A model generated the notes under the pieces. The model ran no database searches. It was given only the letters and a program-made list of their open reading frames with translations, and had not been told where the DNA came from. Position numbers and translations under genes: made by a program. From assembly GCA_031553595.1 (NCBI GenBank), contig JAVBLI010000023.1:48619-112618 (forward strand): DNA of 64,000 nt, written 5' to 3'. How positions within the stretch are numbered: position 1 is the stretch's first letter; every line of letters begins with the position of its first letter. This DNA is from RGIG3701 sp031553595 (GTDB lineage Bacteria > Planctomycetota > Planctomycetia > Pirellulales > Thermoguttaceae). This document shows, piece by piece, positions 44,867 to 53,168 of this stretch.

Positions 44867-46618
44867 TCATTTACTTTTTGAGGTATTCTGATTTATCTTT
44901 CCCCACTCCTCCTTCACCGCGGCGGCGTAATCCTCCAGAGAATCATACCGGTTTTCCCACGTGGTGTACATGACCCCCGCCACGCCTTTCACTGCCGCGG
45001 CGTCCTGCATCCAGGCGCGGATCGGCGGCCCGACCGGCTCCGAATCATAATATCCCGCCAGAATCTGCCGATTCCCGCGCGAGGCGAAGTGCGCCAGCGA
45101 TTCTTTCCGGATGTCCGGGTTCATGTTCCAGTTCGCCACGGTCACGTTTTTCGGCAGCTTTTCCCACGCGCCGTACCACGGGCCTTCCCCTTTCACGAGA
45201 TAATAATACCCCGTTTTCTGCGCGTTATGCGTGGGGTCAAACATGTCCGACCACACCGCCACGGGCTTCCCGGGGTCTTCTTCCGCGATCATGGCGGCGC
45301 ACGCAGCCACGTTATCCGTCAGCATTTCCCCCGGTGTTTTCCCGCTTTTCACGCATGTCGGGTCCCAGCCGCCCTGGCGAATTTCGTCGTGCGACATGAA
45401 ATATCCGTCCGGCTTCACGTGTTCCTTCACCCGCCGCACCTGCCACCGCAGGATTTCCGCCACTTTCGACTCATTCATGCAGCAGCCCACCTGCTCGCCG
45501 TAAATGATGGATGTATGATAAAAACTCACCAGCACGCGCTGCCCTTCCTTCAGACGGCTGTCGGCCGGGACGTTCACCGCGGGTTCTTCGTGCCAGGCGC
45601 TGAAACACCCCTGCCACGGGTCATTCCCGAGTTTCGGATCCGTGATATTTTCGAAATCCTTTCCTTCTTTATACACCGTTTTGCCGTCCTCGCTTTTCAC
45701 CTTCACGGGCGTGCTTTCCCGCCGCAACACGTTCACGAAACCCGCCGGCTCCACCCGCACGTCATCCAGCCACAGTTTCCCGCGCCGGCTGCCCCAGACG
45801 CCGATATAAAGATTCACGTTTTCGTAAGTCATGCTGTTAAACGTGACGTCCAGCCGGGTCCAGTCCTGCGTTTTCTCCAGCCGGGGCATGTGGTGGTTCA
45901 GCACCTGTCCTTCCGGCGTCAAAAGCAGGATGTTCAGGGAGGCCGGGGCGTCAAAATCCTCCGTTTTCATCATCACCGAGACGTGATAATACCGGAACGG
46001 CTTCACCGCCAGCGGCTGCATCGCGCGGCCGTTCGCCGGGCCGTCCGGGCCGATATTCTCGAAACGCAGCGCCGCACGGCCTTCCGCCTTCACCGCCGTG
46101 TCCATGAAACTGAACTTCCCCGCGCCGTCCACGAAAGCCCACCCGCCTGGCGTGTCCCCCCGACTTTCCTCGAACCCTCCGTTTTTCACCAGCGGCTCGG
46201 CCGGCTGCTCCGGCACCAGCTTTCCGTCCTTCACCGTGAACGGCATGTCCATCACCGGCTGCCCCTCTGCGAGATTCGGGTCGCGCGACAATAAATCATT
46301 CGAATATCCGATCGGGCACACCGCCGCATGACAGCGGATTTTCACCCGCCGGCACGCCTCACGATAACGCGTTAAATTATCGTAGTACCGCTGCGGCATG
46401 TCGTCCCACCGCATGAATTTCGAGTCCGTGATCAGCACGTCCGTGTACCCGGCCTTCGCCGCCCGCTCCAGGAGTGAAATCCCGCGGTCGACGTTTTCGT
46501 CCACCAGAAAATTCGTCGGAAAATAAAACCACAACTGTAATTTCGCCGCCGGTTTCTCCGCCGCGGCCGCCGGAAACGCTAAAAGAACCAGAATAACGCT
46601 CAGCAGGAATCGTTTCAT
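44867..46618 (-). CDS. Secreted GH20-like glycosidase with carbohydrate-binding insert
   Basis: The protein (583 residues from the ATG at 46618, AGGAG upstream) has a signal peptide of about 19 residues. The first TIM-barrel strands run to about residue 135, where a CBM4/9-like jelly roll begins (LVKNGGFEES, then GGWAFVDG) and continues to about 300. The barrel resumes with DGYFMSHDEIRQGGWDPTC near 405; the His-Asp-Glu triplet resembles the H/D-E catalytic motif of GH20 beta-N-acetylhexosaminidases. The family call is tentative. It probably acts outside the cytoplasm on amino-sugar or other glycans. A longer start at 46645 adds nine residues without a better site. Confidence 0.68.
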   Translation of the reverse strand: MKRFLLSVILVLLAFPAAAAEKPAAKLQLWFYFPTNFLVDENVDRGISLLERAAKAGYTDVLITDSKFMRWDDMPQRYYDNLTRYREACRRVKIRCHAAVCPIGYSNDLLSRDPNLAEGQPVMDMPFTVKDGKLVPEQPAEPLVKNGGFEESRGDTPGGWAFVDGAGKFSFMDTAVKAEGRAALRFENIGPDGPANGRAMQPLAVKPFRYYHVSVMMKTEDFDAPASLNILLLTPEGQVLNHHMPRLEKTQDWTRLDVTFNSMTYENVNLYIGVWGSRRGKLWLDDVRVEPAGFVNVLRRESTPVKVKSEDGKTVYKEGKDFENITDPKLGNDPWQGCFSAWHEEPAVNVPADSRLKEGQRVLVSFYHTSIIYGEQVGCCMNESKVAEILRWQVRRVKEHVKPDGYFMSHDEIRQGGWDPTCVKSGKTPGEMLTDNVAACAAMIAEEDPGKPVAVWSDMFDPTHNAQKTGYYYLVKGEGPWYGAWEKLPKNVTVANWNMNPDIRKESLAHFASRGNRQILAGYYDSEPVGPPIRAWMQDAAAVKGVAGVMYTTWENRYDSLEDYAAAVKEEWGKINQNTSKSK

Positions 46619-46681
46619 GGGAATGCTCCTGAAAATGGGGGGCAACGGACGGGGACAGGTAGCAAATGGGGTATCCGCAAG

Positions 46682-46797
46682 AACAGCAGCCGGGAGCGCA
46701 GCGGAACGAAGTGACGCGCAAAGACCGGATAGAATCGTCGAGGTTTATCCCACTTCAATCCGGTCATTCCGCTGACGCTCCATTCCCGGCTGCCGTT
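46682..46797 (+). repeat. Dispersed inverted-repeat element, copy J
   Basis: AACAGCAGCCGGGAGCGCAG and CATTCCCGGCTGCCGTT are the arms, extended outward by TATCCGCAAG and CTTGCGGATA, also complementary. This is the only copy between two divergent starts. With the promoter at 46948 it accounts for the 416-bp gap 46619-47034. Confidence 0.9.
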
Positions 46798-46947
46798 CTT
46801 GCGGATATATCCATTAAAAACCACTCTAAACCGATTATACCTCCTCCGCCGACCGCGTTCAAGACGCCCGCGTTTTGCGAAATGGCGGAATTTTTGCCCC
46901 CGGGGATGTCTTTTTTGCATTTTTGGGAAAATTTTCCATTTTTTTCA

Positions 46948-46975
46948 TTGCCACCGGGGGGTTATAGGATATAAT
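46948..46975 (+). promoter_or_regulatory. Sigma70-type promoter for the PEP-CTERM gene
   Basis: TTGCCA at 46948-46953 and a perfect TATAAT at 46970-46975 are 16 bp apart, about 60 nt before the start codon. Confidence 0.65.
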
Positions 46976-47034
46976 AGAAAACGATGGATTTTTATTGACG
47001 ACAACCCTTTCCCGCATTCCCGGAGACAATGATA

Positions 47035-50000
47035 ATGAACAGAAAAATCTTAAAGAACCTCACCGCCGGCATCTTCTCGCTGGCATTTCTGGCCTTTTTT
47101 GCCTCCGCAGCTTCCGCGGCCGTCATTCTCACCGGCGACAACCTCACCGGCGACGGCACCTACGGCGACATCAATTCCGGCGACTTTTCCGGGGGCACAC
47201 TGAACATCACCGCCTCCGATCCGGGAATCGACATCACCGGGCGACTGAATCTCGGCACGAAGCAGGTACGGGTCTACGGCACGAACAACACGGTCACCAC
47301 TTTCAGCGGCGGCAATGCGACCGATCCGAACAACATGGGTATCGTGCAAGTGGATGGCGCCAGCAATAGCGCGGGCACGAACACGCTGAAAATCGCGGCC
47401 GGGACGGTCACGAACGTTGCCGGTGAATTTCGGGTCGGCACCAGCGGCGCGAACAACAACCAGCGGGCGCTGCTGGAAGTCGACGGCGCGACGCTCAACG
47501 TGACGGCCGGGTATCTTTGCGCGGGGTTTGCCGCGGGCAGTTACGGCGTCATTAATCTCACCGGCTCGGACGTCACGACGAGTTCCTACGTGATCGTCGG
47601 CCGGGAGGGCAAGGGTGAGGTCAACATGACCGGCGGCACGCTGACCATGCGGGAAAATTTCCTCATCGGCGACCTCGCGGGCAGCAACGGCACGTTTACC
47701 CTCAACAGCGGCGATGTGCATGTGGGCAGTACCTCGGCGGCCCGAACCACCCGCGTGGGCAAAGACGGCGGGGTGGGGAAAATCGTGGTCAACGGCGGGA
47801 ATTTTTACTCCTACGGTCAATTACAAGTCGGCTCCAGCGGTGCTGGCTCCGGAACGGTGGAAATGACCGGCGGCACCATCTATGCCTACGACCAGATGAG
47901 TGTCGGTCGGGAGGCGGCCGGAACGTTGATCATGACCGGCGGTACGATCAACGCCGACAAAAATTCGGGGGGCGGCAACATCATTTTCTATGTCGGCTGG
48001 CATGCCGACGGCACGATCGTTCAGTCCGGCGGCACGATCAACGCGTCCGAAGTATATTTCGCGGACCAGAATTATCACGTCCTGAACGACCCCAGCAGCG
48101 GCGCGATCGTCGCCACCTACACCATGTCGCGCGACAGTGTGTTCAACGTGACCGGCGGATTCAGCGTTGGCCAGCACGCCCGCGGCATCCTCACGCTCAA
48201 CGGCGGCACGATCAACGCGGCGGGCCGAACGCTCATCCTGGGCAACATGAACAACGACGTCTCGCACGGCACGCTGAATATCGCGAAGACGGACGACGCG
48301 TTCGGCTCGACGATGAACATCGCCAACGTCCAGGTGGGCAACAATGCCGGGGCGTTGGGCGACGTGAACGTGTCCGGCGGCTGGCTCAACGCGACAGACA
48401 CGATCCATGTGGGGTACGTTGCCACGGGCCGTACGGTAGGCAGTGATTTCGTTTACGGCGGCACAATGACGCAGACCGGTGGCAAGGTGGACGCCGCGTA
48501 TCTGCGCGTGGGCACCGGCGGCGGCAGCACCGGCTTATATAATATGGCTGGCGGCGATCTGAACATCACCGAGAACTTCGTCGTGGGCTACAATGCCACA
48601 GGGCGCACGGTCGGTAGCGATTTCGTTTATGGCGGCACCGTGAAGCAGACTGGCGGCAACGTGGCCGTGGCGAAAATCCTTGCCATCGGCGGCTATTACA
48701 CCAACAGTGACGGCGGCGCGACCGGCTATTACGAAGCCACCGGCGGCAAGCTGGAAGTGCATGAGTTGATCGTCGGCGGCAAGGGCACTGGCGTGCTGAC
48801 CGTCGACGGCGGCGAAGTGATCATCGGCAACGGGGCGCTGCGGCTTGGCCGGGGCGACAACAATGCGACCAACGGCACGGTCAACGTGAGGTCCGGCTCC
48901 ATTACCGCCGCCAGTGCGATTAATGTTGGCGACAATAATAACGCGGTCGGCGTCATGACGCAAACCGGTGGTAAAGTGGCGGCCACGCAGCTGAATATCT
49001 CGACGTACGCCAACAGCGTGGGCACCTACACGATCAGCGGCGACGCGCAGACCACGCTGAACATCTCGCGGGTGGAAGTCGGCCAGAACGGCATCGGCAC
49101 GATGAACATCAACGGCGGAACCACCACCGTCAACGGGACGATGATCGTGGCCCTCAACACCCAAGGCACCTGGACGGACGGCGTCATCACGCAGTACGGC
49201 GGCACCGTGAAACAGTCCGGCGGCGCCCTGATCACGAGTGGCATCCTGTCCATCGGCGGCGAATACAACAACGGCAACGGCAACGCGACCGGCTATTACG
49301 AACTCACCGGTGGCACGATCACTACCCCCGAAATTATCATCGGCGGCCGCGGCACCGGCGTGATGACCATCGACGGCTCTACCGCCGTGGTTAACATCAG
49401 CAGCAGTATGCATCTGGGCCGTGGCAACAATGGGACCACGACCCATGGGACGCTGAACATGAAGGCCGGCTCGCTGACCATCGCTGCCGGGCAATCGTTG
49501 AATCTCGGCAGCCAGACGAATGCGACGGGCATCATCAACCAGACCGGCGGCACGATCACGGCGCCGACGGTGAACATCGGCGCACAAAACGTCGGCATCT
49601 ACACCATGGACGGCGGTACGCTGAACGCGAGCACCTTCCAGGTGGCCCCCGCCGCGAACACGACCGGAACCTTTACGCTCAACGGCGGCACGGTGAAAAT
49701 CGGGTCGAACGTCGCCAAAGGTGCCGGCAACGCGACGATCAAACTCGGCAGCGGCACGATCGGCGCCCTGGCCGCTTATGAGTGGAACGTGGACGTGGCC
49801 GCGGAGTTTATCGGCAACACCGCCTTCGACACCTCCGGCGGCGCGATCACCGTCCGCAGTTTCCTCACCGGCGACGGCGGACTCACCAAAACCGGCACCG
49901 GCACGATGCTCCTCAGCCGATGGAATACCGGCGCCAGCGCGTACGGCGACACGAATACCTTTACCGGGCCCATTACGGTCAACGATGGCACGCTTTCCGT

Positions 50001-50955
50001 GGAACGCTATGCCGCGACCAATGCGCAAAGCATTACCGTCAACGCGGATGGGACGCTGCTGCTGGCCGGTTCCAGCGCGCTGTCCGGCAGCGACACGTCC
50101 ATCACGCCCAAACCGACGCTCATCCTCAACGAAGGAACGCTCAACACCGACAGCGGGTCGAGCCACAATCTGGGCGACATCGTTTTCACCTCCGGCTCGA
50201 TCAGCATTCCGAACACCAGCCGCCTGATTTTCGACGGTGCGGTGACGGTCAACGCGAACACGACTGGCGATTCCACGATCTCCGGCTACGAAATTGAAAT
50301 CGGCAAAGGTGGTACGTTCGCCATCGCGGCTGGCGGCGTTTTGAACATCACCGCCGACATCGTCAACCCGGCCGGCAGCACTTCCAACCAGGTTATCACC
50401 AAAACCGGAGCAGGCGAGCTCATTTTTTCCGGCAGCGTCGCCGCGGATGTGAAACTGCAGGGCGGAACGGTGCTGATTTCGAATGAAACGAGAACGCTTG
50501 ATCATTCGCTGACGAACTCCGGCGGTCGACTGGATCTGGTGAACTCCGCGGATGGCGTCAATAAATTCTACATCGGCGGCAGCTACTTCCAGGAGGCGGA
50601 CGCCGATCTGTATATCCAGGTGGTGAAGAATGCCGTCGGCAATTACGAATTCGACTCGCTGAATGTCGAGGATGTGCTCAGCCTGGACGGCACGCTCACC
50701 TTGCTACTGAACGAACTGTGGACGTATGCCGACTATAAAAACGGCGTGGCGCTGAAGATTTTCGGCGACGATTATGCCGGCGTGGGCGATTTTTCGTCGA
50801 TCATTTGGTCTGCCGGACAGCTGGATTCCGACCTATTCTGGTATTTTAACCCCATGGACGGCACACTGCGGCTGGGGGTTCCGGAACCGGCGACGTGGGG
50901 GATGTTGCTGGCCGGGCTGATCGGGCTGATGTGGTTTCGGCGGCGACGGGGATAG
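47035..50955 (+). CDS. Giant PEP-CTERM surface protein with autotransporter-type repeats
   Basis: The protein (1306 residues from the ATG at 47035, GGAG upstream) has a signal peptide (about 1-30), then some 900 residues of short beta-rich repeats of the GxMTQTGGKVxAxxLxVG type like autotransporter-associated strands. It ends in a PEP-CTERM sorting signal: VPEPATWG, a hydrophobic helix and RRRR. Such proteins are exported and processed by exosortase; no exosortase gene is in the window. The passenger shows internal duplication: GYVATGRTVGSDFVYGG and GYNATGRTVGSDFVYGG recur about 59 residues apart, and a ~180-residue block from 48631 repeats from 49198. A beta-barrel translocator is absent. 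Confidence 0.88.
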   Translation: MNRKILKNLTAGIFSLAFLAFFASAASAAVILTGDNLTGDGTYGDINSGDFSGGTLNITASDPGIDITGRLNLGTKQVRVYGTNNTVTTFSGGNATDPNNMGIVQVDGASNSAGTNTLKIAAGTVTNVAGEFRVGTSGANNNQRALLEVDGATLNVTAGYLCAGFAAGSYGVINLTGSDVTTSSYVIVGREGKGEVNMTGGTLTMRENFLIGDLAGSNGTFTLNSGDVHVGSTSAARTTRVGKDGGVGKIVVNGGNFYSYGQLQVGSSGAGSGTVEMTGGTIYAYDQMSVGREAAGTLIMTGGTINADKNSGGGNIIFYVGWHADGTIVQSGGTINASEVYFADQNYHVLNDPSSGAIVATYTMSRDSVFNVTGGFSVGQHARGILTLNGGTINAAGRTLILGNMNNDVSHGTLNIAKTDDAFGSTMNIANVQVGNNAGALGDVNVSGGWLNATDTIHVGYVATGRTVGSDFVYGGTMTQTGGKVDAAYLRVGTGGGSTGLYNMAGGDLNITENFVVGYNATGRTVGSDFVYGGTVKQTGGNVAVAKILAIGGYYTNSDGGATGYYEATGGKLEVHELIVGGKGTGVLTVDGGEVIIGNGALRLGRGDNNATNGTVNVRSGSITAASAINVGDNNNAVGVMTQTGGKVAATQLNISTYANSVGTYTISGDAQTTLNISRVEVGQNGIGTMNINGGTTTVNGTMIVALNTQGTWTDGVITQYGGTVKQSGGALITSGILSIGGEYNNGNGNATGYYELTGGTITTPEIIIGGRGTGVMTIDGSTAVVNISSSMHLGRGNNGTTTHGTLNMKAGSLTIAAGQSLNLGSQTNATGIINQTGGTITAPTVNIGAQNVGIYTMDGGTLNASTFQVAPAANTTGTFTLNGGTVKIGSNVAKGAGNATIKLGSGTIGALAAYEWNVDVAAEFIGNTAFDTSGGAITVRSFLTGDGGLTKTGTGTMLLSRWNTGASAYGDTNTFTGPITVNDGTLSVERYAATNAQSITVNADGTLLLAGSSALSGSDTSITPKPTLILNEGTLNTDSGSSHNLGDIVFTSGSISIPNTSRLIFDGAVTVNANTTGDSTISGYEIEIGKGGTFAIAAGGVLNITADIVNPAGSTSNQVITKTGAGELIFSGSVAADVKLQGGTVLISNETRTLDHSLTNSGGRLDLVNSADGVNKFYIGGSYFQEADADLYIQVVKNAVGNYEFDSLNVEDVLSLDGTLTLLLNELWTYADYKNGVALKIFGDDYAGVGDFSSIIWSAGQLDSDLFWYFNPMDGTLRLGVPEPATWGMLLAGLIGLMWFRRRRG

Positions 50956-50999
50956 AAACGTTAAAAGAGCATTTTTGATGGGAAATGTAGATTTGCTTC

Positions 51000-51037
51000 G
51001 AGGGGAGAAACATTTTTGAAAAATTGTTTCTCCCCTC
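51000..51037. terminator. Perfect hairpin between convergent genes
   Basis: GAGGGGAGAAACA (51000-51012) pairs with TGTTTCTCCCCTC (51025-51037), and the loop TTTTTGAAAA can pair further. It lies 45 bp after the PEP-CTERM gene and before the stop of the convergent gene. Confidence 0.75.
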
Positions 51038-51106
51038 TTCGCTGCGCGAATTCACCCCTTTTTCAAAAAACTTTTATGCTTTTTTTTATTCTTCTTTTTT
51101 CGTGTT

Positions 51107-51817
51107 TTATCGCCGCAGTTGGCCCATCAGACCACCGATCTGCTCGTGCACCTCATCCGTCTGGGTGATGATCAGATAACGCTGCGTTCCCCAGTAAATG
51201 ATCGTGCCGCGGCCGCCGTTTTCCTCCCAGGAGTCCGGCTTGATAGTTTTCAGAATGACTTCGACCAGTTGCTCGCCGCCGATCCGCGCAAGCCGGTCCG
51301 TTCTGGTCATGCGTTCTTCGTTATCCCCGCCGGAGAGTCCGCCGCCGCCGAGACGCTGGGCCGCCACGGTCTGGGGTTTATTTTCCGGAGTTTTGACCGT
51401 TTCCGGACGCTCCGCCGCCGACTGCGAGGAAGCCACGTTCTGGGCGGCGTTCTCTTTTTCCACATTTTTCGCGATCTGCCGGGACAGGGCAGCCAGCTTC
51501 ACTCGCACGGTTTTTTGCAGCTTTTTTTTCTCCGCATCCGCGATTTTCGTGTCCGCCTGCAATTCGTCGTGCAGCAGCAGAAAGTCATGGGCGGCGTCCT
51601 CTGCCTGCTCGGGTTTTACTTTATTCCAGCGTTTTTGCGCGTCTTTCACCGCCGTCTGGAGCGTTTTCCCTTCCCGCGCGACCGGTGTTTTTACCACTGC
51701 GCTTTCCGCTGCACCGTCCGTACTTCTGGCAGGCTCCCCGGCCCACGCCGCCAGGTTCAGGGAGAAAATAACAGCCGCCATGAGAATGACGACACACATT
51801 TTGCGTGTACCAAACAT
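51107..51817 (-). CDS. Secreted protein with secretin-N-like C-terminal motif
   Basis: The 236-residue protein (start 51817, GGAGGT upstream) has a signal peptide, a helical middle part and a Gly-rich linker (LGGGGLSGG). The last 45 residues, with IKPDSWEENGG, a YLIITQTDEVHEQI segment and GLMGQLRR, look like the end of the small N-domain repeats found in secretins and in many planctomycete proteins. It probably interacts with other exported proteins or DNA-uptake/secretion components. No secretion genes are next to it. Confidence 0.65.
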   Translation of the reverse strand: MFGTRKMCVVILMAAVIFSLNLAAWAGEPARSTDGAAESAVVKTPVAREGKTLQTAVKDAQKRWNKVKPEQAEDAAHDFLLLHDELQADTKIADAEKKKLQKTVRVKLAALSRQIAKNVEKENAAQNVASSQSAAERPETVKTPENKPQTVAAQRLGGGGLSGGDNEERMTRTDRLARIGGEQLVEVILKTIKPDSWEENGGRGTIIYWGTQRYLIITQTDEVHEQIGGLMGQLRR

Positions 51818-52232
51818 GTTTGGACCTCCGATCCTGTTTTCAGAAAAGCGTGCATGGAAAAGCCGGCGGAGCGGATGTTTCGCCGACCCACCGTGAAAAG
51901 ACCCCATCTATTATAAGGATACTCCTTCCGCAAAACAATTACAAGAATAAACGGCAACATTTTTGAAAAAAAGCGAAATTTTTGGAAAAAACACTCCCAG
52001 CCCACGCGGCGTCATGAAAAAAATCACGTTCCGCATTACCCATTTTCCTCAAGATACGCACCCGCCACTGGGAACAGGTTTTTTCGCGGCGTTTCGTCCC
52101 CGGGATTCTTGATTTTTCCGAGGAAAAGGTTCATAATGAGGTTATGCGTTCCCCTCGCGTGGATCATGCGGTATGATCCATGCAGATTTTTTCTGTTTTC
52201 CATAAAAGCTTAAGTTTGGCGGAGGTGACATC
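51818..52232. other. 415-bp divergent gap upstream of the DUF900 gene
   Basis: The left part is AT-rich with many A runs; the right part holds the promoter at 52111-52139. No repeat element and no supported gene are seen. Confidence 0.55.
52111..52139 (+). promoter_or_regulatory. Sigma70-type promoter for the DUF900 gene
   Basis: TTGATT at 52111-52116 and CATAAT at 52134-52139 are 17 bp apart, about 95 nt before the start codon. Confidence 0.5.
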
Positions 52233-53147
52233 ATGCTTCCCTGCAAAAACCGTTTTTTCGCCCTCATGACGTGTTTCATTTTATGCGTGTTCGCGGTGCA
52301 AATCGCATGGGCGGCGCAGGACGTCTGGATCGTGGACTCGCATGCCGCCTCCTGGACGCGCGCGACGGATGAGGCGTATGCGAAAATCACGTACACCCAG
52401 CTTGACGAAAATCGGTGGCAGCGGAAAGACGCGGCGGCGTTCGCTGAAACGCTTTCGAAAGACGTGCCGCTGGTGATTTATGTGCCCGGGTACACCACGA
52501 CCATGGATGACCTGGTGAGTATTGGCATGTGCATGGTTCGCGCTTACGGCCCGGGCCGGACGGCGCGGACGGTGTTTTGGAACTGGCCGTCCGAGCGGGT
52601 GACGGGTGGGCTGGGGAATGACATCCGGGGAAAGATTTACGTCGCGCAGGCGAATGCCGAGTACTTGGCGAAGTTTCTGAAATCGCTGCCGGCGGACACG
52701 AAAGTTTCGCTCGTGGCGTTCAGTTTCGGCACCCGGGTGGCGTGTGATGCGGTGGAAAATCTGAAGGACAGCATGCCGGAGAATCTGCATGTGCGGATGG
52801 TGCTCATGGGGGCGGCCACGGATTATGCGGCGCTGGGAGAAAAATATCGGAACGCGGACGTCCCGAAAATCGCTGAGAAAATCCTGGTGCTTTATAATCC
52901 GGATGACCGGGCGCTGCATTTTTATCCCCGTCTGTATGGCGGGAGGGGGGGGCCTGAAGCGCTGGGAAAATGCGGCCCGCCGAGAAACCTGATTCTGCCG
53001 GAATTCCGTGACCGTGTGGAGGGCGTGAACGTGAACCCGTACGTGGGCCCGAAACACCAGACCATTCTGCACCTGAGCACGCCGGCGTTTCGAAATCGCA
53101 TGGGCACGTACCTGTTTTTTGAAGACGGCGAGAAAAATGAGGAATAA
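52233..53147 (+). CDS. Secreted alpha/beta hydrolase (DUF900-like)
   Basis: The 304-residue protein has a signal peptide (about 1-27). IYVPGYTTTMDD near residue 85 is the strand carrying the oxyanion loop and LVAFSFGTRV near 165 has the nucleophile-elbow form GxSxG-like with Ser at AFSFG. NPDDRALHF near 220 and HQTILH near 280 may give the acid and His. DUF900 proteins are lipase/esterase-like with unknown substrate. GGAGGTGA precedes the ATG. It is probably co-transcribed with the next gene, whose start lies 11 bp past its stop. Confidence 0.75.
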   Translation: MLPCKNRFFALMTCFILCVFAVQIAWAAQDVWIVDSHAASWTRATDEAYAKITYTQLDENRWQRKDAAAFAETLSKDVPLVIYVPGYTTTMDDLVSIGMCMVRAYGPGRTARTVFWNWPSERVTGGLGNDIRGKIYVAQANAEYLAKFLKSLPADTKVSLVAFSFGTRVACDAVENLKDSMPENLHVRMVLMGAATDYAALGEKYRNADVPKIAEKILVLYNPDDRALHFYPRLYGGRGGPEALGKCGPPRNLILPEFRDRVEGVNVNPYVGPKHQTILHLSTPAFRNRMGTYLFFEDGEKNEE

Positions 53148-53168
53148 GGAATGAGAAATGAGGAATAA
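53141..53168. repeat. Heptamer tandem repeat that supplies a stop and a start codon
   Basis: GGAATAA, GGAATGA, GAAATGA and GGAATAA follow in order. The first unit contains the TAA stop of the DUF900 gene and the third contains the ATG start (53158) of the DUF4832 gene. Confidence 0.75.

Noticed and set aside
48535..50505. A 656-residue minus-strand frame inside the PEP-CTERM gene
   Set aside because: It mirrors the sense repeats and has no start signal or motif; shadow of a low-complexity gene.
47035..50955. Classical type V autotransporter
   Set aside because: Strand repeats are similar but there is no C-terminal beta-barrel; a PEP-CTERM signal ends the protein.
13207..53168. Heptamer arrays as possible CRISPR repeats
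   Set aside because: Units are 7 bp, directly adjacent without spacers, and no cas gene is present.
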